NCBI RefSeq assembly: GCF_963169125.1
Contig: NC_084798.1
Coordinates: 97,853,970 to 97,917,969 of the forward strand
DNA: 64,000 nt
Origin: Humulus lupulus
Lineage: Eukaryota; Streptophyta; Magnoliopsida; Rosales; Cannabaceae
Reading direction: 5' to 3'
Shown one piece after another: positions 10,206 to 19,515 of this stretch. The notes under the pieces were generated by a model that was given only the letters and a program-made list of their open reading frames with translations, was not told the DNA's origin and ran no database searches. Made by a program: the position numbers and the translations under genes. Numbering within the stretch: position 1 is the first letter of the stretch; each line of letters opens with the position of its first letter.

Positions 10206-10887
10206 TTCAAATTTGATATATCAATGTATGTCGATATATCGCAGCTATAGGGGTTGATATATCGCCTAAGGGAGATACGGAAAACACGTCGATTTCGCAT
10301 GAACGAAAGCATGAAAGCACGGGACATAGGTAGGGGCGATATATCACCTAGGGTAGGCAATATATTGGCTCCTAGAGCCAGTTTTGGATCTTTGTGGATT
10401 TAAATTAGAAACAGCCCCCAACCACTTGGACTTGCTCTTGAACGTTTTTGATCGAGTTCTGGGCATCTATTGAAACGAAAATTCAATTATTTTCAATTAT
10501 TATTCATTTATTTATTCATTTTAAAAAGGGGTTAGATTCACTCCTTGAACTCTATAAATAGGACCTAGTACTCAGCCATTTCACTCATCATTCAAGCATT
10601 CTTCAAGGCTTCCAAGCTGCTAAGATTACTCTACAGAGAAAACACTTGGGTTTTGGGATAAAAGCTTTTCCAATCTAAGTTTTTCTAAACACTTGGGAAG
10701 TAAGATAAAGAGTTATTTCAGTATCGAGGTGTAGATCAAAGTCATATTCCATTCAAGGTATTCTTATCCTCAGGTTTAATCCATCATAGTTCTTTTATTT
10801 CCTTCCACTTTCTTTCAGATCCTAACTTATTGTTATGGCTTTTTGGTTAGGTGTTTAAGTTTCTTGAAACATAAGGTTTTCTGTAAG
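10206..10887 (+). mobile_element. LTR 'G', first part (U3 and TATA)
   Basis: Non-coding. It contains four GATATATC palindromes (10215, 10233, 10256, 10338), a TATA box TATAAATA (10553-10560) and a pyrimidine-rich leader. With the nested insertions removed it joins to 27701-27714 and then 33988-34824, which ends GGGGCATTACA like other Tekay-type LTRs. The expected 5' terminus (TGTAATGCC) is missing, so G is 5'-truncated where it meets element A. The left edge is approximate. Confidence 0.55.
10553..10560 (+). promoter_or_regulatory. TATA box of LTR G
   Basis: TATAAATA followed by GGACC and a leader rich in CTTC/AAG stretches; a plausible LTR promoter. Confidence 0.45.
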
Positions 10888-11995
10888 TGTTATACCCAAA
10901 ATTTAGTTCAATGACGTGGCAATCGGATGGACAAGTGGCAGGGCATGGTCAATAAATGACACATTAATAGTCAATAAATGTGTTATTTAAAGAGGTGAAA
11001 AGGTTGAGAATTGACCTGAGGAGTTGTGATATTAATGGTCAGGAATAAGTTTAGCCGACTAGTGGTGTGTTTTGCCATGCCCGACCGGTGGTGTGCCATG
11101 CCTGACCGGTGGTGTGCCATGCCCGACCAGTATTATGATTTTCCATGCCCGACCGGTGGTGTGCCATGCCCGACCAGAGATGTGACATGCCTGACTGGTG
11201 GTGTGCCATGCCCAACCAGAGATTTGACATTCCCGACCGGTGGTGTGCCATGCCTGACCAGAGATGTGACATGCCCGACCAGTGGTGTGCTTTGGCCGAC
11301 TAGTGATGTGCCATGCCTGACCAGTGGTGTGCTTTGGCTGACTGTGCCATGCTCGACTAGTGGTGTGCCATGCCCGACCAGTGTTGTGCCATGCCCGACA
11401 AGCCACTTCAAGGAATGGATTTGGTCGATCGACAGATCAGAACCTTAGTAACAACTTCAACCTGAATTTCTCGTAACTACTGTAGGAATCTCTTAAATAT
11501 CCTGAAGTAGTAGCTATATTGTTGTAATTTGAATTTGTTTATTATTTATTAATTAAAGTTGGTTGAAACAACCAAGGACCCGTCAAAACGGGATATTTCT
11601 CATGTACGATCCATGAGCCTATAAATAAAGAACTCATGGTATCATTTGAGGGGATCTGATCTTTTTGAGACTTGGAGACTCTCTAATTTTGAGACTTTGG
11701 GACTATTACTTGGGGCATTCTTGGGGCATTTTCTGAGAGAGCTTAGAGAGAGAGAAAGCTTGTATTTTCTAGAGAGATAAACTTTGTATTTTTTTTACTT
11801 ACACTTAAGAAACTCAGTTGGCTCAAGTTCATCTGATCTTAAGTGTAGGTTGCATATATCACAACTCCAAGTGTATTAGGCTATTATCAACAAATTGGGG
11901 CTGAACCACTATAAAATTATTTGTGTCATTATTTCTATTCAAGGCTCACTGTCATTTTGACGTCCACTCATCGTTGGCCAAAATCGTGGTCAATA
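10888..11995 (+). repeat. 5' LTR of element F
   Basis: Starts TGTTATACCC and ends ...GTCAATA (the terminal CA has decayed to TA; the 3' LTR ends TTAACA). It holds the 21-bp minisatellite, an inverted repeat TTGGTTG-AAA-CAACCAA (about 11559-11575) and a TATA box TATAAATAAAG (about 11611). About 1108 bp, shorter than the 3' LTR because it has fewer minisatellite units. Confidence 0.88.
11055..11402 (+). repeat. 21-bp minisatellite in the F 5' LTR (about 16 units)
   Basis: The core unit is TGGTGTGCCATGCCCGACCAG, with AGATGTGACATGCCCGACCAG as a variant that often alternates, giving a 42-bp higher-order period. Because 21 is a multiple of three, stop-free frames run through it on both strands; these are not genes. 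Confidence 0.92.
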
Positions 11996-11998
11996 TTT

Positions 11999-12018
11999 TT
12001 GGTGCTTTCATTGAGAGC
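11999..12018 (+). other. Primer binding site of element F
   Basis: TTGGTGCTTTCATTGAGAGC follows the LTR end. Element B has the same site with one change (GTTGAGAGC), so this is the group's shared tRNA primer site. I do not name the tRNA. Confidence 0.75.
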
Positions 12019-12052
12019 CTGAATAGATGAAACACACTACTATCCTACCAAT

Positions 12053-12189
12053 ATGGCGCCCAGGAAGCCCAATACATTAACTATAAAAGAAGCTGTTAGA
12101 CCAGAAGATCCTGCACCTGAGAACCCTAACATTGAGCCCAGAGTCTTTCTCGAGGAGACGACTCCAGAGGTCGAACAAATCCAGGAAGC
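12053..12189 (+). pseudogene. Gag of element F, N-terminal segment (split by E)
   Basis: Open from ATG at 12053 (MAPRKPNTLTIKEAVRPEDP...) to the insertion point of element E. The start is chosen as the first ATG after the primer site. Coding resumes at 21837 after the duplicated GAAGC. Confidence 0.65.
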
Positions 12190-14467
12190 TGTAATGCCCT
12201 GAAATCCCTAATGCGGTTTAATGGCTGGATTAGTAGGCCGGGAGGGCCATAACTGTTTAATTATGCCATTAAATGAATATATGCATGTTTATGTAAATTA
12301 TATTATAATATGATGTTATATGCATGCATGTGGGTCGACATTTGATTATTAGGGTGTTTTGGTAATTTGGCCCGTTGAGGGCATATTTGTATATTTGGGT
12401 GCATATTGTGATTTTTGAATGAGATTCCATTATTATGGAGATATATTCGAGTTATTCGGCATGAGACGGTCTCATATTATGAATTAGCGATTTTTTCATA
12501 ACGGGGGTCTTTTATTGGGATATTGAATTATAAGAATGTTATTTCATGATAAATTGGGAGTTATTGAGATCAGGAGGAAATTTGGGAAGTTTTGACTATA
12601 ATGTCCCCGGGGGTGTTTTCGGTACCCCGAGCACTAGGTTTTATTTGAGGTTACTTAAGCTTGAAGTAGCTTGTCAGATAGAACCGTGCGTTAGAAAACC
12701 TCTCGTTCTCTTCCCGTTAGTTCATTTTTACCGTTCAGAGCATTTTCGAAGAAATCTCGAGTTCTAGGAGTCAGAATCAAGCGAGGGTCGAGGCATAGCG
12801 ATCCTAAGAAAGATTAGAAGCTTCTTGACCGAAGGATTTGACGAGAAACAACCCAATCAAAGGTAATTTAAGTTTTAAGTTTTGAGTTTTTAGAATTTCT
12901 AAGCTTAGAATTGGATTTTGGGAATCGTTGAGTTTTTGGTTCGTTTGAGCCTTGGGATTTGATGGTTTTGGATCATTGGGAAGCTTGGAAAATTTGGTTT
13001 GATGATTTGGAAGTGTTTAGGTATGTTTTTGGAGGGTTTGGGATGAAGGAGAACGTGTTTGGGGATGGCTCTGGGTTGGGGCCTACGGCCCTGTTCTTGA
13101 GCGTCGCGGCCCTAGGTGTAGGGTGTCGTGGCCCTAGGTGTAGGGTGCCGCGGCCCTTGCTCCTAGAGTGGCTGGGTGCCGCGGCCCAAGGTGTTAGGGT
13201 CGCAGCCCTTGGACAGGTTTGAGCTTGTTTGAGTGTCTTGGCCTCGTGAACTTGGTTTTAGGCGTCGGGATTGTTCCTACTACCCGGATTAGTGGGGATT
13301 GATGCCCGGAGGCTAGATCTTGGTTTGGGAACCTTTGTTTATCATTTTATTGATGGTGTCCCATATTTGGTTATGATTAGGTGACCATTAAAGGAATAAA
13401 AGTCAGATCGTTCTCAAGGGTCGTTCTTTTATTCATCCTCGCTCGAATCAGAGGTAAGAAAAATGCACCCTGTGTATGTGACATGCATGATTTTTGTTGA
13501 GGCATGTTGGTGATAAATGTGGACATTGATTGCATATTAAATTCTAGCGAATATTGTTTACTTGTTTATGGCACTGACTAGTCAGGGAAACTGACCTAAG
13601 ATTCAGAAACGACATAAGCGTCCTGATCGCAGGGCCGAATGAAGATTAGATCTAATCGATATCAGCATTTAATGGCTCTAAGGAATTAATTCTGGACCGA
13701 CCCTAAGGTCGATGAAACTTATAAGCGCTTGGCTAGTCTAAGACTAGTTACTCAGAGCCAAGGCCAAAGGCCTAGGTGACTGCTTGTCACATTGCTAGGG
13801 AACAAAGTTCCATAGTTATGACTCTAGAGTCATGAGGATGGATATGTTGGTGACTAATCATCATGCACCTATCCTGTTTAAGCTAGTGAAAGGTTCACTT
13901 ATCTGTTAAGCCCCCGTGACCCTATCGTCACATGGCTAAAGGGAGTTGTACCCACCTTAGTGACTATTCCTCTGTCACTTATCTGTTTTGGACTGGAAAT
14001 CCTGAATGATTATTATGATCATTGTTGATATTATATCATGCTATATTGTGTTTTCTTGCTGGGCCTTGGCTCATGGGTGCTATGTGGTGCAGGTAAAGGA
14101 AAAGAAAAGCTCACCCAGCCTTGAGTGGAGAGCTTAGGTGGTGATGTGTACATATGCGGCCGCTTGACCACCACGGCCAAGGAGTTCTCAGAGGAACTAA
14201 GGGGTTTACCCTATTTTTGCCGCTTAGGCCGGCAGGTTTGCAAATTTGAAACAGTAATGATCAGTTCGAGTTGTAAATAACTTGTAAAAGTTTTTATGGG
14301 CCCATGAACAGTTTTATGTATTTAATAAAATATACCCTTTCCTTTTTATTGGTTTTTCACCTAAGCCTATTAATAACACTTAGATGCACATTTTTAACCA
14401 AAGGACTTGGGTAGCGGGTCAAATTTCTGGTTCACCGTAACTGTTCTGGGGTAACCAGGGCGTTACA
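12190..14467 (+). repeat. 5' LTR of element E
   Basis: TGTAATGCCC...GGGCGTTACA, 2278 bp. It contains a GC-rich patch with repeated CCGCGGCCC (13096-13215), a dense chain of palindromes (13574-14023), the block CTTGCTGGGCCTTGGCTCA (about 14055) and AATAAA (14324-14329). The frames inside (for example 12546-12767 and 12959-13222) are not genes. Confidence 0.93.
13574..14023 (+). other. Chain of short perfect hairpins in the E 5' LTR
   Basis: Successive inverted repeats: CTGACTAGTCAG (13574), GATTAGATCTAATC (13644), GAATTAATTC (13683), CGACC-CTAA-GGTCG (13698), CTAGTCT-A-AGACTAG (13733), AGGCC-AAA-GGCCT (13761), GTGAC-TGCTT-GTCAC (13776), GGAAC-AAA-GTTCC (13799), ATGACTCTAGAGTCAT (13818), AGTGAA-AGG-TTCACT (13885), GTGAC-CCTATC-GTCAC (13916), AGTGAC-(9)-GTCACT (13959) and AATGAT-(7)-ATCATT (14005). 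Most recur in the 3' LTR. Confidence 0.85.
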
Positions 14468-14470
14468 ACT

Positions 14471-14482
14471 TGGTATCAGAGC
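14471..14482 (+). other. Primer binding site of element E (initiator tRNA-Met type)
   Basis: TGGTATCAGAGC, the standard plant initiator-Met-tRNA primer site, three bases after the LTR end. Confidence 0.93.
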
Positions 14483-15240
14483 GTGCCAAGGTTAGGGTTC
14501 CTGTAGACTGGCTGGGCATGTACACACATCACTGAAGTCAAGCTCGACTCATGGTTTGGTAACTATTTATGTAGTTATATGTATAACTGCTTAAATATAG
14601 TATATATGCTTTACCTGTATGCATGAGACATTATGTTAAACCTGTGCCCTGAAATATTATATCCTCTCCAAATGTGTGCTAATTAGTACTAAGATTGTTG
14701 GAACATACTTATTAGTATGGTTGATTGTGAATTATTATGTGATACATGCTAAGTGCTAAATGCTATAAACATGTATTTGCCTGTATAATTGTATGACTGT
14801 GGAATATGATAATCGTCTCTTGTTCTTAGACCGTAAGGCGACAAGAGGTTTAGTTATTACTACCTGACCGGCCGTATTGATCATTATTTCAGCAAGGTAT
14901 CAGAAATAAGAATCAATCCAAGGTAGAAAGATACATCAGCTGGCCAAAGTGATCAAGGCCAGAATAATAATAGCCAGGGTCAGGAAAATGACCAGTCACA
15001 GATTCCACAGCCAGCTCCTGTAAACTGGCAGCAGATAATCAGTGATTTGCAGGCAACAATGTTGAGACAGGGAGAGGAACTTCGTCTCCTGAGACAACAG
15101 CAAGCCCCTACAGTGGCTAGTGTATCAGAGGCACCCCCTGTGTCGATGCCAGCAGCAGAGTAGTTGCCTGAGGTTGGAAATAAATGGGAGCCTCTTTATG
15201 AAAGGTTCAGGAAGTAGCAACCTCCAGTATTTGAGGGAGT

Positions 15241-16022
15241 GTAGATCCTGCCAAGGCGGAGCAATGGATGAGTATGATTACCACTATCCTTGATTTCATG
15301 AGGGTATCTGGTAATGAGAGGGTGGCCTGTGCCACTTATATGTTTCGGGAGGATGCCCGGATTTGGTGGGAGGTTATTACCCAGACCAAGAATGTAAATG
15401 CCCTGAGTTGGGAAGAGTTTCAGACTCTGCTCAATGAGAAATATTATAATGATGCCATCAGGCAGCTAAAGCTGAGGAATTTATTAGGCTACTTCAGGGG
15501 AATTTATCAGTCACTGAGTATGCCTTAAAGTTTGATTGTTTGGAAAAATTTTCCATGGAGCTAGTGCCCACTGATGGGACCAGGAGAGAGAGATTTCTAC
15601 AGGGGCTACAACCCAGATTAACATGTGATGTACGTATCACCACTGTGGCTGGGGTTACTACCTATGCACAGGTGGTTGAGAACGCACTCACAGTTGAGAG
15701 AGCAGAGAACAGGATATGGCGAGACATTGCAGCCAGAAAGGATTTCAGGAGGACAGGTCCTCCATTTGTGGGTTCTGGTAGGGGTATAGGCCCCAGTGAG
15801 CAGAAGAGGAAGGTTCCTGACACCTTCCCAGTTCCAGGTTCTGATGGGCGGCCCTGTGGTATTTCTATGGGTCGTCCAGGTGGTAGTGAAGCCTGGAAGT
15901 CTTATCCTGAGTGCCCTAGATGCAAGAGGCATCATTTGGGAGAGTGTAGGGAAAGGGCCTTCTTCTCATGTGGAGCAGTGGGTCATCTTAAAAAGGATTG
16001 CCCTAAGGCAAGAAAAGAATAA
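15241..16022 (+). pseudogene. Gag of element E (frameshifted)
   Basis: Two frames carry a Tekay Gag: 15268-15528 (ITTILDFMRVSGNERVACATY...DARIWWEV) and 15540-16022 (ELVPTDGTRRERFLQGLQPR ... GHLKKDCPKARK). A frameshift near 15470 separates them: the expected EFIRLLQGNLSVTEYALKFD appears only by changing frame. In the zinc knuckle, the first Cys of CxxC is Phe (FFSCGAVGHLKKDC). Upstream sequence (about 14900-15240) holds the eroded N terminus. A stop at 16020 separates gag from protease in the same frame. Confidence 0.85.
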
Positions 16023-16052
16023 CCCAGGAAAGCGGACAGCTCAGCCCTAGCT

Positions 16053-16500
16053 CGAGTGTTCGCATTGACACAAGCAGAAGCTGAGGCTTCTCCCTCAGTT
16101 GTTACAGGCCAGCTTCTCAGTGCTGGAACCCCTTATAATGTCTTGATTGATTCTGGTGCTACACACTCTTTTGTTGCCAGTAGTATTATTGATAGATTGT
16201 GTAGACCCTGTGATTTTTATCCTGTGGGGTTTGGTACTTTGTTACCCACTGGAGAGTTAGTGGTATCCAGGAGATGGGTTAGATCTTTACCAGTGATAGT
16301 ATAGGGCAGAGAGTTATCAGTGGATTTGATAAAGTTGGTTATGACTGACTTCGATATGATATTGGGTATGGATTGGTTGGCAAAGTATGGGGCAACCATT
16401 GATTGCAGGAGGAAGATGGTCACCTTTGAGCCTGAAGGTGAGGATCATTTTGTGTTTGTTGGTACTGTGCATGGACCTCGCATACCTATGATTTCTGTAT
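16053..16500 (+). pseudogene. Aspartic protease of element E
   Basis: Preceded by the linker FALTQAEAEASPSVVTGQL. The active site is intact (VLIDSGATHSFVASSI), and [19 protein letters not shown] follows. A stop at 16302-16304 lies between these parts. It normally matures the Gag-Pol polyprotein. Confidence 0.85.
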
Positions 16501-17579
16501 TGAGGGCTAGGGATCTATTGCAAGGAGGTTGTATTGGATTCTTAGCCAGTGTGGTTGATACCACTCAGGTCGTGCCAGTGAGACCAGAAGAGACTAGACT
16601 TGTATGTGAATTTCTGGATGTGTTTCCAAAAGATTTGCCAGGATTGCCACCGTATAGAGATATTGAGTTCGTTATAGAACTGGCACCAAGGATGGAGCCA
16701 GTGTCTATAGCACCTTACAGAATGGCCCCAGCTGAGTTGAAAGAATTAAAAGTGCAGTTGCAAGAACTGTTGGACTTGGGTTTTATCAGACCTAGCTTTT
16801 CACCTTGGGGTGCGCCAGTTTTGTTTGTAAAGAAGAAGGATGGTTCTCTGAGGATGTGTATTGATTACAGAGAACTAAATAAGGTGACAATTAAGAACAA
16901 CTATCCTTTACCAAGGATAGATGATTTGTTTGATCAGTTGCAAGGTAAGAAGGTATTCTCAAAGATCGACCTTCGTTCTGGTTATCATCAGTTGAGGGTG
17001 AAGGAAGGAGATATACCGAAGACTGCTTTTCGTACCAGGTATGGGCATTATGAGTTCTTAGTCATGTCTTTTGGATTGACTAATGCCCCTACTGCTTTTA
17101 TGGATCTGATGAACAGAGTATTCAAGGATTATCTGGACCAGTTTGTGATCGTCTTCATCGATGATATCCTAGTATATTCTCAGTCTGAGTCAGAGCGTGA
17201 GCAGCATCTGAGGTTAGTTTTGCAGAGACTGAGGGAACACAGACTGTTTGCTAAGTTCAAGAAATGTGAGTTCTGGTTATCTCATGTATCCTTTCTTGGG
17301 CACATTGTTAGTAAGGAGGGGATTAAGGTAGATGCAGCGAAGATTGAAGCAGTCAGAGATTGGCCAAGGCCAAAGAATGCTTTTGAGGTTAGAAGTTTCC
17401 TTGGATTGGCAGGTTATTATAGAGGTTTCGTGGAAGGGTTCTCAAAGATTGCTACTGCATTGACTGAGCTGACACGCAAGAGTCAGAAATTTGTGTGGTC
17501 AAATAAATGTGAGAACAACTTCCAGGAACTGAAGCAGAGATTGATTACAACTCTGATTCTGAGTCTTCCGACAGATTAG
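16501..17579 (+). pseudogene. Reverse transcriptase of element E
   Basis: Open over 16320-17579. RT motifs in order: [73 protein letters not shown], catalytic [10 protein letters not shown] and [15 protein letters not shown]. The catalytic Asp pair is present. The frame ends in a stop at 17577-17579, just where RNase H should begin. It synthesises element cDNA in the particle. Confidence 0.92.
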
Positions 17580-18089
17580 GAGAAGTTTGTGATTTACTGC
17601 GATGCTTCTCATTAGGGTTTGGGCTGTGTTATGATGCAGTCAGAGAAAGTAATTGCTTATGCTTCTCGTCAGTTGAAGGAGTATGAAAAGAGATATCCCA
17701 CTCATGATTTAGAGTTAGCAGTTGTGGTCTTTTCCTTAAAGATATGAAGGCATTATCTTTATGGAGAGAAGTGTGAGATCTATACACACCACAAGAGCCT
17801 GAAATACTTCTTCACTCATAAAGATTTAAATATGAGACAAAGGTGTTGGATGGAGTTAGTAAAAGATTATGATTGCGAGATTCTGTATCATCCAGGAAAA
17901 GCCAACGTGGTAGCTGATGCTTTAAGCCGGAAGGGTCCGGGACAGATTCATGGTATAAGGCTGATAGCCAGAAAGTTAGCAAATGATATGACCAGATCCG
18001 GTATAGATTTGTTGGTGGGCCAGTTGGCTAATATTACGCTACAGTCTACGCTGTTAGAGAGAATTAAGGAGGGCCAGTTGAGTGATCCA
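17580..18089 (+). pseudogene. RNase H of element E (stops, catalytic change)
   Basis: Same frame as RT with internal stops (near 17613 and 17745). It contains [40 protein letters not shown] and DALSRKGPG. The third motif reads YTHHK where D has YTDHK, so a catalytic Asp is lost. Confidence 0.85.
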
Positions 18090-19480
18090 CAGCTGATCAA
18101 GATCAGAGAGGATGTTCTGGCTGGAGCATCCAGAGATTATACATTGTCTGAGTTAGGCTTGTTGAGATACAAGGGGCGGATATGTGTTCCGCTAGACACT
18201 GCTTTGAGGCGAGAGATTCTGGATGAATCTCATACTACACCTTACTCTTTGCATCTAGGCACCACGAAGATGTATCAGGATGTGAGATCGTTGTATTGGT
18301 GGCCGGGGATGAAGACAGATGTAGTATAGTATGTGGCTAAGTGCTTGACATGTCAGCAGGTCAAGGCTGAGCATCAGAGGCCGGCAGGGTTATTGCAGCC
18401 TCTGGATATCCCAGAGTGAAAGTGGGAGGACATCACGATGGATTTCGTGGTGGGTTTACCCAGAACTATTGGTCAGCATGATTCTATTTGGGTGATAGTG
18501 GATCGCTACACCAAGTCAGCTCACTTCTTGCCAGTGAGGACTACTTATACAGTTGATCAGTATGCAGATCTCTATGTGAGAGAGATCGTGCGCCTCCATG
18601 GAGCGCCGAGGTCGATCGTGTCAGATCGGGACCCTACTACTTTACCTCCAAGTTCTGGGGAAGTTTGCAGAAAGCCATGGGGACACAATTGAAGTTCAGT
18701 ATTGCTTATCATCCTCAGACAGATGGGCAATCTAAGAGGATGATCCAGATATTGGAAGACATGCTGGGGGCATGTGTGCTAGACTTTGGTGGATCTTGGA
18801 GTAAGTATCTACCTTTGATAGAGTTTTCCTACAATAACAGTTATCAGTCTACCATTGGAGTTGCACCTTATGAGATGCTATATGGTAGGAAGTGCAGATC
18901 TCCCATTCATTGGGATGAGACAGGTGAAAGGAGATACTTAGGTCTTGAGGTAGTTCAGAGGACCAGTGAGGCTATTGAGAAGATTAAAGCTAGGATGCTC
19001 GCTTCTCAAAGTAAGCAGAAGAGCTATGCAGACCCCAAGCATAGGAACGTGGAGTTCCAAGTGGGAGACTATGTCTTCCTTAGAGTCTCGCCATGGAAAG
19101 GGGTGAAAAGGTTTGGGAAGAAAGGCAAGCTGAGCCCTAGATCTGTAGGTCCATTTGAGATCCTAGAGAGGATTGGTCAGGTGGCTTACAAGCTGGCTTT
19201 GCCACCGGCGTTGTCAGCCGTGCATAATGTGTTCCATGTTTCAGCTCTTCGGAGGTATGTATTTGATGTGAATCATATTCTGAGCTATGAAGATTGGGAG
19301 CTTGAGCCAGATCTCTCCTTTGAGGAGCAGCCAGTTCAAATACTTGACAGAAAGGATAAGGTCCTCAGGAATAAGACGATACCTTGGTTAAGGTGTTGTG
19401 GAGAAACAGAAAGGTCGAGGAAGTGACCTGGGAGCTGGAGTCAGATATGCAGAGTCAGTATCCCAAGCTGTTCAGGTAAA
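18090..19480 (+). pseudogene. Integrase with chromodomain-like tail of element E
   Basis: Zinc domain [20 protein letters not shown]...CLTCQQ; core with [10 protein letters not shown] (first D), IVSDRDP (second D) and YHPQTDGQSKRM, where the expected catalytic Glu is Lys. A frameshift lies at about 18650. The C-terminal part includes GPFEILERIGQVAYKLALPP and ends after a further frameshift near 19390 with VEEVTWELE...YPKLF, the chromovirus tail that guides insertion in related elements. It is non-functional. Confidence 0.88.
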
Positions 19481-19501
19481 CTTCGAGGACGAAATTTCTG
19501 T

Positions 19502-19513
19502 AAGGAGGGGATA
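19502..19513 (+). other. Polypurine tract of element E
   Basis: AAGGAGGGGATA lies just before the 3' LTR start at 19516. Confidence 0.8.
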
Positions 19514-19515
19514 GT

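Noticed and set aside
11055..11402. CRISPR-like array
   Set aside because: Repeats are contiguous variants with no unique spacers, in a plant LTR; this is a minisatellite.
11026..11448. Open frames on both strands across the 21-bp repeats (also 26638-27179), reading like Cys/Pro- or His/Trp-rich proteins
   Set aside because: The unit length is a multiple of three, so every frame without a stop in one unit stays open. They lie in an LTR and have no independent coding signal.
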